A DNA stretch of 64,000 nt from Flavobacterium sp. MDT1-60 (GCF_014844035.1 NZ_CP062159.1:4030001-4094000); one strand, 5' to 3'; counted from the stretch's first letter, positions 9,033 to 17,714 are shown. The notes: a model not told the origin generated them from the sequence alone. Made by a program: numbers and translations.

Positions 9033-9998
9033 ATGTTAAAAGTAGGAGTTTTAGGTGCTGGTCACTTAGGTAAGATACATTTACGCTTATTACAACAATC
9101 TGACAAATACGAATTAGTTGGATTTTACGACGAAAATCAAGAAAATGCCGAAAGAATTTCAAAAGAATTTGGCTATAAAAACTTCAACACTATTGCAAAA
9201 TTAATCCATGCTGTGGATGTCATCGATATTGTAACACCAACACTTTCGCATTATAAATGCGCTAAGGTAGCTATAAAATCAGGAAAACATATCTTCATAG
9301 AAAAACCTATTGCCAACACTGTAGAAGAAGCTGAAGAAATTATTGCTTTAGCCAAAGAATACAATGTAAAAGGTCAGGTTGGTCACGTGGAGCGTTTTAA
9401 TCCTGCCTTCATTGCGACAAAAAATATGATCGAAAATCCGATGTTTATTGAAACACATCGTTTGGCCGAGTTTAATCCACGTGGTACTGATGTTCCGGTA
9501 GTTTTGGATTTAATGATTCATGATATTGATGCGATTCTGAGTGTAGTTCATTCAAAAGTAAAAGATATTCATGCTAGTGGGGTTTCTGTAATCAGTGATA
9601 CTCCGGATATTGCCAATGCCCGAATTGAATTTGAAAATGGTTGTGTGGCTAATTTAACTGCTAGCAGAATTTCGATGAAAAATATGCGTAAAACACGTTT
9701 CTTTCAAAAAGACGCCTACATTTCAGTTGACTTTTTAGAGAAAAAATGTGAAGTAGTTCGTATGAAAGATGCACCTGAAGTTCCCGGCGATTTCGATATG
9801 ATTCTTCAAAATGCTGAAGGCGTGAAAAAACAAATCTATTTTACAAATCCTGATGTTGAGCAAAATAATGCTATTTTGGATGAATTAGAATCATTTGCAA
9901 ATGCAATCAATACTGATACTACTCCAGTAGTAACTTTAGAACAAGCTACAGATGCTTTGCGTGTAGCCTATCAAATTATTGATTGTTTCGATAAATAA
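9033..9998 (+). CDS. Gfo/Idh/MocA family NAD(P)-dependent oxidoreductase
   Basis: An N-terminal Rossmann fold has the dinucleotide motif GVLGAGHLGKIH (residues 4-15). The family signature EKPIA near residue 95 contains the conserved Lys that contacts cofactor and substrate. The C-terminal part is the alpha/beta substrate domain (LDLMIHDIDAI, with the His/Asp pair). It is 321 residues, cytoplasmic. The family acts on sugars, inositols and related polyols; this member's substrate is not evident. A -7 box TATTTTTG (9009-9016) lies 16 bases ahead of the ATG. The following gene is separated by a hairpin repeat. Confidence 0.88.
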   Translation: MLKVGVLGAGHLGKIHLRLLQQSDKYELVGFYDENQENAERISKEFGYKNFNTIAKLIHAVDVIDIVTPTLSHYKCAKVAIKSGKHIFIEKPIANTVEEAEEIIALAKEYNVKGQVGHVERFNPAFIATKNMIENPMFIETHRLAEFNPRGTDVPVVLDLMIHDIDAILSVVHSKVKDIHASGVSVISDTPDIANARIEFENGCVANLTASRISMKNMRKTRFFQKDAYISVDFLEKKCEVVRMKDAPEVPGDFDMILQNAEGVKKQIYFTNPDVEQNNAILDELESFANAINTDTTPVVTLEQATDALRVAYQIIDCFDK

Positions 9999-10016
9999 TA
10001 AATTCAAAAAATATAA

Positions 10017-10058
10017 TTAGCCACGAATTCACGAATTATCTGGTGAATTCGTGGCTAA
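10017..10058. repeat. 16-bp perfect inverted repeat (hairpin)
   Basis: Arms 10017-10032 and 10043-10058 (TTAGCCACGAATTCAC and its complement) are perfectly paired around a 10-base loop. The stem is long and lacks a T tract, so it is not a standard terminator. The right arm's GAATTCGTGGC recurs in degenerate form at 16388-16412, which points to a dispersed intergenic repeat family. Confidence 0.75.
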
Positions 10059-10085
10059 AATCATAAATATAATACCTCAATTTAA

Positions 10086-10973
10086 ATGAAAACTATAGCT
10101 GTAATTGGTGCAGGAACAATGGGTAACGGAATTGCTCATACTTTTGCGCAAAGTGGTTTTACCGTAAAACTAATTGATGTTTCAGAAAAATCACTGGATA
10201 AAGGAATGGCAACAATCGCTGCTAACTTAGACAGAATGTTGTCTAAAGGAACTATCACTCAGGAAGATGTTGCCAAAACAATTACCAATATTATCACTTA
10301 TACAGATATTAAAGATGGTGTCGTTGGAGTTGATTTAGTTGTCGAAGCTGCAACAGAAAATGTTGAATTAAAACTAAACATCTTCAAACAATTAAACGAA
10401 GCTTGTTCTCATAACACCATTTTAGCGACGAATACTTCTTCTATATCCATTACACAAATCGGAGCGGTTGTTGCACACCCAGAGCGTGTTATCGGAATGC
10501 ATTTCATGAATCCGGTGCCAATTATGAAATTAGTTGAAATTATTCGTGGATACAATACTAGCGATGAAGTCACTAAAATCATTATGGACTTATCTGTAAA
10601 ACTAGGAAAGACTCCTGTTGAAGTAAACGATTATCCAGGTTTTGTGGCAAACAGAATTTTAATGCCAATGCTAAACGAGGCAATCGAAACGTTATATAAT
10701 AAAGTCGCCGGAGTTTATGAAATTGATACAGTAATGAAATTAGGAATGGGACACCCAATGGGACCGCTACAATTAGCTGATTTTATTGGTCTTGATGTTT
10801 GTCTTGCGATTTTAAACGTAATGTACGAAGGTTTCAAAAATCCGAAATATGCGCCTTGTCCGTTATTGGTAAATATGGTAAGAGCCGGAAAATTGGGCGT
10901 CAAATCTGGTGAAGGTTTTTATGATTATAGTGAAAGTAAAAAAGCAGAAAAAATCTCGAAGCAGTTTGTTTAA
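10086..10973 (+). CDS. 3-hydroxybutyryl-CoA / 3-hydroxyacyl-CoA dehydrogenase
   Basis: Oxidises L-3-hydroxyacyl-CoA to the 3-keto form with NAD, in beta-oxidation or C4 acid metabolism. The NAD-binding motif VIGAGTMGNGIAHTFA is at residues 5-20. The catalytic His lies in MHFMNPVPIMKLVEI (about 138-152), with the family's ETLYNKVAGVYEIDTVM and GEGFYDY near the end. At 295 residues it is the stand-alone bacterial form, without an enoyl-CoA hydratase domain. Cytoplasmic. No other fatty-acid-degradation genes are adjacent. Confidence 0.93.
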   Translation: MKTIAVIGAGTMGNGIAHTFAQSGFTVKLIDVSEKSLDKGMATIAANLDRMLSKGTITQEDVAKTITNIITYTDIKDGVVGVDLVVEAATENVELKLNIFKQLNEACSHNTILATNTSSISITQIGAVVAHPERVIGMHFMNPVPIMKLVEIIRGYNTSDEVTKIIMDLSVKLGKTPVEVNDYPGFVANRILMPMLNEAIETLYNKVAGVYEIDTVMKLGMGHPMGPLQLADFIGLDVCLAILNVMYEGFKNPKYAPCPLLVNMVRAGKLGVKSGEGFYDYSESKKAEKISKQFV

Positions 10974-10985
10974 GAATTTTTAAAT

Positions 10986-11507
10986 ATGATAACATTTGAG
11001 AGCGAATATAAAAATTTCAGTCAACGTCTTTTTACCTCAAAAAACTTGGTCTATTTTATATCATTTATTTTTTATTCATATCTAATTTTCATTTCTAAAA
11101 TTTTAAACTTTTATACAATTACTATTGAATTAGCTCTTTTCACATTTTATGCCTTTACCATTATTAACGAAAGCAAAAGCAATATTGATACAGTAACTTT
11201 CAAAGAAAATAGTATTATTTTACATGGTGAAACATTTAATACGAAATGGATAAAATCAATAAATATAAAAAAAACTTATATACAGATACAGAGTATCGGT
11301 TCTCGACAAGGATTACGTAGCGCGACCTTTTATTTAATGTTAAAAAATAAAAAAGATAACTACGTTATAAATTCAATCGACACCTATTCTGATGAAGGAA
11401 TAATACAGATCTTTAATGAGTTTAAAAAGTTCAAGGAAGAAAAAATAATTGTAGACGAAAGACTAATATTGTTGAGAATTCAAGAAAAAATAGAAAAATG
11501 TCAATAG
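10986..11507 (+). CDS. Small membrane protein of unknown function
   Basis: 173 residues with two hydrophobic segments at about 17-38 and 42-60, followed by a soluble part with alternating strands (VTFKENSIILHG..., TKWIKSINIKK) that looks like a bacterial PH-type fold. That last point is inference. It starts 12 bases after the dehydrogenase and its stop overlaps the start of the YggS gene by 10 bases, so the three are probably one transcript. I do not recognise the family. Confidence 0.65.
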   Translation: MITFESEYKNFSQRLFTSKNLVYFISFIFYSYLIFISKILNFYTITIELALFTFYAFTIINESKSNIDTVTFKENSIILHGETFNTKWIKSINIKKTYIQIQSIGSRQGLRSATFYLMLKNKKDNYVINSIDTYSDEGIIQIFNEFKKFKEEKIIVDERLILLRIQEKIEKCQ

Positions 11508-12142
11508 CATCAAATTTAAATACAATCAAATCCACATTACCAGAAAATGTAACTCTTGTTGCTGTTTCTAAAACCAAACCCGTTTCAGACTTAATGCAAG
11601 CCTATGAAGCTGGTCAACGCATTTTTGGAGAAAACAAAATCCAGGAAATGGCCGAGAAATGGGAAGAAATGCCAAAAGACATTCAATGGCACATGATTGG
11701 TCATGTTCAAACGAATAAAGTCAAATTTATGGCACCTTTTGTGAGTTTGATCCATGGTGTAGACAGTTTGAAATTATTGCAGGAAATCAACAAACAAGCT
11801 TTAAAAAATAATAGAATTATTGATTGCCTGCTTCAGATATATATTGCTGAAGAAGAATCTAAATTTGGTTTGGACGAAAACGAATTAAATGAACTTATTT
11901 CTTCATCAGAGTTCAAAGAACTCAAAAATATTCGTACCTTAGGTTTAATGGGAATGGCAACATTTACAGAAGATCAAAACCAAATCAAAAAAGAATTCCA
12001 ACATTTAAAATCGATTTTTGATTCGATTCAAAATGATAATTTTTCAATTATTTCCATGGGAATGTCCGGCGATTATCAACTTGCTATAGAATGTGGCAGC
12101 ACAATGGTGCGCATTGGAAGCAGCATTTTTGGAAACCGCTGA
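11498..12142 (+). CDS. YggS family pyridoxal-phosphate homeostasis protein
   Basis: A PLPBP-type single-domain TIM barrel that binds pyridoxal phosphate and influences vitamin B6 and amino-acid balance rather than catalysing a known reaction. The Lys that binds the cofactor lies in LVAVSKTKP (about residues 21-29). Other signatures are FGENKIQE, WHMIGHVQTNK and SMGMSGDYQLAIECGSTMVRIGS. The ATG at 11498 lies inside the upstream gene. Length 214, slightly shorter than the E. coli form. Confidence 0.93.
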   Translation: MSIASNLNTIKSTLPENVTLVAVSKTKPVSDLMQAYEAGQRIFGENKIQEMAEKWEEMPKDIQWHMIGHVQTNKVKFMAPFVSLIHGVDSLKLLQEINKQALKNNRIIDCLLQIYIAEEESKFGLDENELNELISSSEFKELKNIRTLGLMGMATFTEDQNQIKKEFQHLKSIFDSIQNDNFSIISMGMSGDYQLAIECGSTMVRIGSSIFGNR

Positions 12143-12224
12143 TAAAAATCAACTATAGTAAGACGTGCTGCGATACGCCTTTACAAACAAACTGAATACT
12201 GATACTGAATACCGAAAACTAAAT

Positions 12225-13586
12225 TTGTACGCAATACTAGACATAGAAACCACTGGAGGCCAGTTTAATGAAGAAGGAATTACCGAAATTGCCATTTATA
12301 AATTTGATGGACATGAAGTAGTTGACCAATTCATTAGCCTTGTTAATCCTGAAATTCCGATTCAGCCTTTTGTGGTGAAATTAACCGGAATCAATAATGC
12401 TATGTTGCATTCAGCTCCAAAATTCTTTGAAGTTGCAAAACGAATCATCGAAATCACATCAGATTGTATTATTGTAGCACACAACGCTTCTTTTGATTAC
12501 CGAATTTTACGTACCGAATTCAGACGCTTAGGATACGATTTCGAAGCCAAAACACTTTGCACTGTTGAATTGGCTAAAAAATTAATTCCGGAACAACCTT
12601 CTTACAGTTTAGGAAAATTAGTGCGTGCACTCGGAATTCCGATGGCAGATCGTCATCGCGCCAGTGGAGATGCTATGGCAACGACTAAGTTGTTTAAAAT
12701 GCTTTTAGAAAAAGACTTAGAGAAAACGATTGTAAAAGATTTTATTAAACTCGAAGTTGAAAAAGGTATTGCACCAAAATTATTAGATCTGGTCGGCCAA
12801 ATGCCAACTAAAACGGGTGTATATTACATTCATAACGAAAGCGGGACCTTAATATATATAGGAAAAAGTCAGAATATTAGAAAAAGGGTAAATCAACATT
12901 TCACTGGAATCACAACAAAAAGCAAAAAAATCCAGGCTGAAGTTTTCACTATAACATATGATGAAACCGGAAGCGAATTAATTGCGCTTTTAAAAGAAAG
13001 TGAAGAAGTAAAAATAAACCGCCCGAGACACAATCGCTCACAGAAGAAAACGGTATTTCCATTTGCTTTGTATGCGGAAAAAGATTCAAATGGCTATTTG
13101 AATATAAAACTTCAAAAAGCTGATGGTCGCAAAAAAGAAATCACCTCATTTGCTTCTTTACAGGAAGGCAAAAATATGCTTTTCAAGTTCACTGAAAAGT
13201 ATCATCTATGCCAAAAGTTAACAGGATTATATCAAACTAAAAAAGAGTGTTTTCAATACAAAATCAAAGAATGTGATGGAGCTTGTATTGGTGAAGTTAG
13301 TCCTGAAATCTACAATACACGTGTACAACAATTCATTTCTGAAAATAGTTTTGAAAACAAAAGCATGATTTTGCTTGACAGAGGAAGGAACATCAACGAA
13401 CGTAGTGCTGTTTTAATCGAAAATGGTATTTATAAAGGCTATGCTTTTTATGATTTAAACTATCAAATTACCAACATCGAAATCCTAAAAAACATTCTTA
13501 TCCCGATGCAAAACAATCGCGATGTAAAAAACATAATTCAAAATTACATGCGCAAAAGCAGGTCAATCAAAATTCTACATTTTTAA
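12225..13586 (+). CDS. DEDDh exonuclease fused to a GIY-YIG nuclease (epsilon/UvrC-like)
   Basis: The N-terminal part is a DnaQ-like 3'-5' exonuclease: LDIETTG gives the first acidic pair, HNASFDYRIL the second, and HRASGDA the final His/Asp. A GIY-YIG domain follows (GVYYIHNESGTLIYIGKSQN), with a UvrC/Cho-like cysteine-containing C-terminal part. The fusion suggests a DNA-repair nuclease making incisions and trimming. I chose TTG at 12225, giving the N-terminus MYAILDIETTG; the frame is open back to a GTG at 12165, but those 20 residues resemble no family sequence. No ATG is available near the N-terminus. Confidence 0.85.
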   Translation: MYAILDIETTGGQFNEEGITEIAIYKFDGHEVVDQFISLVNPEIPIQPFVVKLTGINNAMLHSAPKFFEVAKRIIEITSDCIIVAHNASFDYRILRTEFRRLGYDFEAKTLCTVELAKKLIPEQPSYSLGKLVRALGIPMADRHRASGDAMATTKLFKMLLEKDLEKTIVKDFIKLEVEKGIAPKLLDLVGQMPTKTGVYYIHNESGTLIYIGKSQNIRKRVNQHFTGITTKSKKIQAEVFTITYDETGSELIALLKESEEVKINRPRHNRSQKKTVFPFALYAEKDSNGYLNIKLQKADGRKKEITSFASLQEGKNMLFKFTEKYHLCQKLTGLYQTKKECFQYKIKECDGACIGEVSPEIYNTRVQQFISENSFENKSMILLDRGRNINERSAVLIENGIYKGYAFYDLNYQITNIEILKNILIPMQNNRDVKNIIQNYMRKSRSIKILHF

Positions 13587-13616
13587 AATTTCTAAATTTT
13601 CATTACCTTAGTCAAT

Positions 13617-14459
13617 ATGACAAAAATGAAATCCAAATACGAAAGCTTTAGAGAAAAAATAAAAGTAGTTCTTTACGGAACAGATACCATTCTTGGACGC
13701 CTTTTTGATCTGGTGCTACTCGGATTAATTCTATTAAGTGTTCTTTTGGTCATGATGGAAACCGTTCAGGGAATCAACCAAAAATACCATTCTCAACTCA
13801 TTATCTGTGAATGGATAATCACCGTCTTTTTTACCATCGAGTATATTTTGCGTATTATTTCCATTCAAAAACCAATAAAATATATTTTTAGTTTTTATGG
13901 TATTATAGATTTACTTGCTGTACTACCGATGTATCTGTCAATATTTTTCCCGGGAGCGAGTATTTTATCGGTCATAAGAGCTTTACGTTTCTTCCGATTA
14001 TTCAAAATACTTCACATTCCTCAAATTTCACATCAGTCCCTTCAACTGCGTGATGCGATTGAAGCCAGTAAAGAAAAAATTCTGGTTTTTATCTATTTTG
14101 TATTGATCAGCACCGTAATTATCGGCTCTATTATGTACATGATAGAAGGCAAAGAAAGCGGTTTTACAAGTATTCCGGCTAGCATTTACTGGACTATAGT
14201 AACCTTAACAACAGTTGGTTATGGCGACATTTCACCTATAACGCCTTTAGGACAATTTGTTGCTTCATTGGTCATGATTTTAGGTTACGGAATTATTGCA
14301 GTTCCCACCGGAATTGTTACTGCAGAGTTTGCAAAAAACAGTTTAAAAAATAATAATACAGTAAGCGGAAAGAAAACTTGCAAAAACTGCAACTCTCAGG
14401 TTCATTTTGATAATGCCAGATATTGTTACGAATGTGGAACAGAATTACCAAATAATTAA
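13617..14459 (+). CDS. Voltage-gated-type potassium channel with C-terminal zinc ribbon
   Basis: A six-transmembrane ion channel of the Kv/KvAP class. The S4-like segment has regularly spaced arginines (SVIRALRFFRLFKIL). The selectivity filter TVGYGD is at residues 199-204, flanked by pore helix SIYWTIVTLT and a last helix with GYGIIAVPTGIV. Residues about 253-277 form a short zinc ribbon with two Cys-x2-Cys knuckles (CKNCN and CYECG). Inner-membrane location; conducts K+. The cytoplasmic ribbon is an uncommon addition whose role is unknown. Confidence 0.92.
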   Translation: MTKMKSKYESFREKIKVVLYGTDTILGRLFDLVLLGLILLSVLLVMMETVQGINQKYHSQLIICEWIITVFFTIEYILRIISIQKPIKYIFSFYGIIDLLAVLPMYLSIFFPGASILSVIRALRFFRLFKILHIPQISHQSLQLRDAIEASKEKILVFIYFVLISTVIIGSIMYMIEGKESGFTSIPASIYWTIVTLTTVGYGDISPITPLGQFVASLVMILGYGIIAVPTGIVTAEFAKNSLKNNNTVSGKKTCKNCNSQVHFDNARYCYECGTELPNN

Positions 14460-14460
14460 T

Positions 14461-14614
14461 TTTATAGAGCTATTCCAGCTGTACACTCCAACTCCTCCTT
14501 ATCTTTGTTGTTTTTTTAAGGCATAAAAGGAGCTTCCGCTGGTCGCTCTTTTATCCCAAAAAAACGAACAAACATAAGTCCGGGGTTTTCATTCCCATCC
14601 GGGCTAGAAGAAAT
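14461..14614. repeat. Structured intergenic element with a large hairpin
   Basis: The 155-base gap before miaA is GC-richer than other spacers. It contains an imperfect hairpin of about 60 bases (roughly 14508-14565): GTTTTTTT and ATAAAAGGAGC on the left pair with GCTCTTTTAT and AAAAAAAC on the right around the loop TTCCGCTGGTC. A C/G-rich segment (GTCCGGGG ... CCCATCCGGGC) follows. I think this belongs to a dispersed flavobacterial intergenic element, but I cannot confirm that from one copy. Confidence 0.5.
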
Positions 14615-15535
14615 ATGAAATACTTAATTACCATTGTCGGACCAACAGCTATAGGCAAAACAGCCTTAAGCATTGCTTTGGCACAGCATTTCAATTGTGA
14701 GATAATCTCCTGTGACAGCCGTCAGTTTTTTAAAGAGATGACTATCGGGACAGCGGTTCCAAATCAAGTAGAATTAAAATCGGCAACACATCATTTTATT
14801 CAAAACAAATCCATTTTCGAGAATTATACCGTTGGAGATTATGAAAAAGAAGCCCTTTTAAAATTAGAAGAATTATTTCAGAAGAATGATTTTGCTATTT
14901 TAATTGGTGGTTCAGGTTTATACGTAGACGCTCTTTTAAAAGGGTTTGATGAATTTCCTGAAATAAATCCTGAAGTTCGTTCTGAAGTAAATTCAAATTA
15001 TGAAAAACTTGGAATTACGTATTTACAAGAGCAATTACAACGTTTAGATCCGGACTATTTTCAAAAAATAACTTTAGAAAATCCACAAACACTTCAAAAT
15101 CCACAGCGAATGATGCGTTTTGTAGAAGTTTGTATCGGGACTCAAAAACCATATTCTTCTTTTTTAAACCAGAAGAAAAACAACCGAAACTTCACTCCTA
15201 TTCTAATTGGTTTAGAAGCAGATAGAAAAATAATTTATGATCGTATTAACCAGCGTGTTGAGATTATGATGAATGAAGGTTTATTGGATGAAGCGAAAGC
15301 TTTGCATCCTAATAAAGCCTTAAATGCGCTTCAAACGGTGGGTTATAGAGAATTATTTAGTTATTTTGACGGAGAATTTTCGTTGCCATTTGCCATCGAA
15401 GAAATCAAGAAAAATACCAGAAGATTTTCCAAAAGACAATTAACATGGTTTAAAAGAAACGAAAACACGAAATGGTTTGATTACGCAGCAGATAGAAAAA
15501 ATATCATCAATTACATAGAAAATCTTATAACGTAA
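14615..15535 (+). CDS. miaA: tRNA dimethylallyltransferase
   Basis: Transfers a dimethylallyl group to N6 of A37 in tRNAs that read codons beginning with U. The P-loop is GPTAIGKTAL at residues 8-17, followed by the DSRQFFKEMTIGTA signature. GGSGLYVDALLKG and the late WFKRNENTKWFD are also family motifs. The 306-residue length is typical. Cytoplasmic. The structured element just upstream may contribute its leader. Confidence 0.96.
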   Translation: MKYLITIVGPTAIGKTALSIALAQHFNCEIISCDSRQFFKEMTIGTAVPNQVELKSATHHFIQNKSIFENYTVGDYEKEALLKLEELFQKNDFAILIGGSGLYVDALLKGFDEFPEINPEVRSEVNSNYEKLGITYLQEQLQRLDPDYFQKITLENPQTLQNPQRMMRFVEVCIGTQKPYSSFLNQKKNNRNFTPILIGLEADRKIIYDRINQRVEIMMNEGLLDEAKALHPNKALNALQTVGYRELFSYFDGEFSLPFAIEEIKKNTRRFSKRQLTWFKRNENTKWFDYAADRKNIINYIENLIT

Positions 15536-15607
15536 ATCAAAAGTCTATTTTCTTGCATCTTTCTTCTATTCTCTTTATTCTATTCTCTAAATAAATATAA
15601 AATAAAA

Positions 15608-16354
15608 ATGCCAATATCACCAAATTTTACATCAGTTTTAAGCAAAGACTGGGAAATCAATTTCACACAATGCACACCAAACGGTTTTTTAAAATATACT
15701 GATTTGTGTAATATTCTGCAATTAACTGCGGCTGCGCATTCTGAAGTTGGAGGCATCAGTTTTTTTGACATGCAGGAATTCCACCAGGCATGGGTTTTAA
15801 GCAGAATGCGTGTTGAAATTAGCGCTTTACCAAAATGGCAAGATATTGTTACTGTAAAAACATGGATTAACAGTTTAGAAAATTCACGTTCTGTTCGTGC
15901 ATTAGAGATGTATGTGAACGGAAAGAAAATTGTAGGTTGCGAAACATACTGGGCTGTTTTTAACACACAATTACGCCGTCCGGAAGCTTTGGCTTTACCT
16001 TATGAACATTTTGAATTATTTCCGAATAACAGAGCAACAACAGAAGGTTTTTCTAAAATCAATATCAATCATGAAAAAGAAGCCGTTTTTGAAAAAATAG
16101 TTTATTTATCAGATCTGGATATCGTTAATCACGTGAATAATGTCAAATATTTGGAATGGTGCCTGGATCATGTTGATTCCAAAAGAATTCTAAAACAAGA
16201 AGTTAAAAGCTTTGAAATGAATTTCATGAAAGAACTTTCATTAAAAGATAATGTCGTTATTCACGAAAGTGAAGACGATGATCATACTACTGCAACATTC
16301 AGCATTACAAAAGGTGAAAAGACGTGTTTTGCTTTAGAATTGCATTGGGAATAA
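15608..16354 (+). CDS. Acyl-ACP thioesterase (FatA/FatB-like double hot-dog)
   Basis: Releases fatty acids from acyl carrier protein. 248 residues arranged as two hot-dog repeats. The second half has NHVNNVKYLEWCLDHV (Asn-x-x-Asn then Tyr-Leu-Glu-Trp), the acyl-ACP thioesterase catalytic region, and the first half has SRMRVEISALPKW. Cytoplasmic. It lies 72 bases after miaA and may be expressed with it. Chain-length preference cannot be read from sequence. Confidence 0.9.
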   Translation: MPISPNFTSVLSKDWEINFTQCTPNGFLKYTDLCNILQLTAAAHSEVGGISFFDMQEFHQAWVLSRMRVEISALPKWQDIVTVKTWINSLENSRSVRALEMYVNGKKIVGCETYWAVFNTQLRRPEALALPYEHFELFPNNRATTEGFSKININHEKEAVFEKIVYLSDLDIVNHVNNVKYLEWCLDHVDSKRILKQEVKSFEMNFMKELSLKDNVVIHESEDDDHTTATFSITKGEKTCFALELHWE

Positions 16355-16387
16355 ACTACCGGAATAACAAAGACTTAATTTAAAATT

Positions 16388-16412
16388 TGTGCTAATTTGC
16401 GAAATTCGTGGC
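16388..16412. repeat. Degenerate copy of the GAATTCGTGGC-type intergenic repeat
   Basis: The segment ends GAAATTCGTGGC, one base longer than the right arm of the hairpin at 10043-10058. Its left arm is not preserved. It lies in the spacer between convergent genes. Confidence 0.4.
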
Positions 16413-16434
16413 AAAAATATTCACAAAAAATAAA

Positions 16435-16469
16435 AAACGGTGCAATCCAAACTTAGAATTGCACCGTTT
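16435..16469 (-). terminator. Terminator of the rtcB-prfH-TPR operon
   Basis: A 12-bp perfect stem (AAACGGTGCAAT and its complement) with an 11-base loop, followed in the minus direction by a T-rich tract. It lies 19 bases beyond the stop of the TPR gene. Confidence 0.85.
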
Positions 16470-16487
16470 CTGTTTTTAAATCAAAAA

Positions 16488-17024
16488 TCATTTTGATTTC
16501 TTTTTTGAATCTTTCTTTGATTCCTTCGGCTTCTTTTTCTTTTCAAGCAACTCAATTTTGCCTTTAATTCTTTTCTCTACTTCTGTAATATCAGAATCAA
16601 AAGCAAACTGTAAGGTTGTAAGTTTAGCATTTTTAATTTCCTTTAAGGCCTTTTTAAACTCCTGCTGAGCTTCAAGAAGAATCGCTTTCTTTACAAAAAT
16701 TTCAGATTTATTTATTCCTTTTATAGTTAAAGCGAAATCGATCAATTTTTGTGCTTCTTCGTAATCTTCATTCAAAATCAAAACATGCAAATAATAAGGA
16801 TATACTTCAAGTGCATGAATATTAATGGATAAAGCTTCTTGAAAATAGTTTTTAGCTTCTTCATAATTCCATAATTGCTCTGCCTGAATTCTTCCATACA
16901 AACACAAAACCATTGTATTTTTTGCATCATAAGAAAAAGCATAATCTAAGGATTCAATCGTTTCTTCAAGAGAGTACGGATAATTATCCAAAGCCTGAAA
17001 AAGGTATTTATCAATTGTTTTCAT
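16488..17024 (-). CDS. TPR-like protein with Lys-rich tail, coupled to prfH
   Basis: 178 residues of helical repeats (LCLYGRIQAEQLWNYEEAKN and YYLHVLILNEDYEEAQKLI resemble TPR units), ending in a strongly basic tail of about 17 residues (KKKKPKESKKDSKKKSK). There is no signal peptide, so it is cytoplasmic. Its ATG lies inside the 3' end of prfH: 14 bases overlap and the two frames differ, a classic arrangement for translational coupling. The basic tail would suit RNA or ribosome contact, but this is inference. I do not recognise a named family. It is the third gene of the rtcB-prfH operon and shares its terminator. Confidence 0.75.
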   Translation of the reverse strand: MKTIDKYLFQALDNYPYSLEETIESLDYAFSYDAKNTMVLCLYGRIQAEQLWNYEEAKNYFQEALSINIHALEVYPYYLHVLILNEDYEEAQKLIDFALTIKGINKSEIFVKKAILLEAQQEFKKALKEIKNAKLTTLQFAFDSDITEVEKRIKGKIELLEKKKKPKESKKDSKKKSK

Positions 17025-17700
17025 TTCGTAAATCTTGTTTTAATTTCTGACGAGTTCCTTTGTAACCTTTCTCTACTTTATTATTTTTGAAATCACTTCC
17101 GGTAAAAACCCTAACAGGATTTCCACGTTCAATATGCAGTTGATTTTCCCATTGTTGACCAACATGATTTTTAAGTTGCTGCAAAGTTTCGTCTTCTAAT
17201 TTTTTTAATAATCTTTCTGTTGCCCGTTTTTTGTTTTGGTGTTGCGAACGGCTGTCCATAGAAACAACTGCAATTCCTGTTGGAATATGCGTTGCCCGAA
17301 CCGCCGAACTCACTTTATTAACGTGTTGCCCACCGGCACCGGAACTCCGCATGGCCTGATACTGAATATCATTTTCTGAAACTGAACTATTTTTTTGTGG
17401 TTCAATCTCAAAAATACCAATAAACCAATTTTTACGTTTGTGCATTTTACGAAACGGACTCTGTCCAATCCATTGAATAGTTCCAATCCAGGAATTCGCA
17501 AATGTCGCTGCATTTTTCCCTTTTACAGAAATTGTTGCCGTTTCAACAGTTCCATTTTCAGAACCAACTTCTCTTTGTAATAACGTCGTTTCCAATTGCT
17601 GTTCCTGAGCTTCTTCCAACACTTTTTTAAGCACTTGGGCAACCACCCAAGTGCATTCCGCAGGTCCGCGACCTGCCGTTATCTGAATTATTTTTTCCAT
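17011..17700 (-). CDS. prfH: Peptide chain release factor homologue PrfH
   Basis: A short release-factor-like protein that keeps the peptidyl-tRNA hydrolysis loop: SSGAGGQHVNKVSSAVRA, with GGQ at residues 123-125. It lacks the normal length of RF1/RF2 (229 versus about 360). PrfH proteins paired with RtcB are known from work on ribosome rescue: they release peptides from ribosomes whose 16S decoding centre has been cut. The basic C-terminus (KGYKGTRQKLKQDLRNENN) is typical of rescue factors. The gene follows rtcB by 14 bases and overlaps the TPR gene by 14. Confidence 0.93.
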   Translation of the reverse strand: MEKIIQITAGRGPAECTWVVAQVLKKVLEEAQEQQLETTLLQREVGSENGTVETATISVKGKNAATFANSWIGTIQWIGQSPFRKMHKRKNWFIGIFEIEPQKNSSVSENDIQYQAMRSSGAGGQHVNKVSSAVRATHIPTGIAVVSMDSRSQHQNKKRATERLLKKLEDETLQQLKNHVGQQWENQLHIERGNPVRVFTGSDFKNNKVEKGYKGTRQKLKQDLRNENN

Positions 17701-17714
17701 TTTTAATTTTCTTT

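Noticed and set aside
15580..15966. 128-codon minus-strand frame opposite the acyl-ACP thioesterase
   Set aside because: Shadow of the thioesterase gene; composition is that of a complementary strand and no domain is recognisable.
17011..17700. prfH considered as a truncated RF1/RF2 gene
   Set aside because: Length, GGQ context and tight linkage to rtcB match the PrfH family, so it is complete rather than a fragment.
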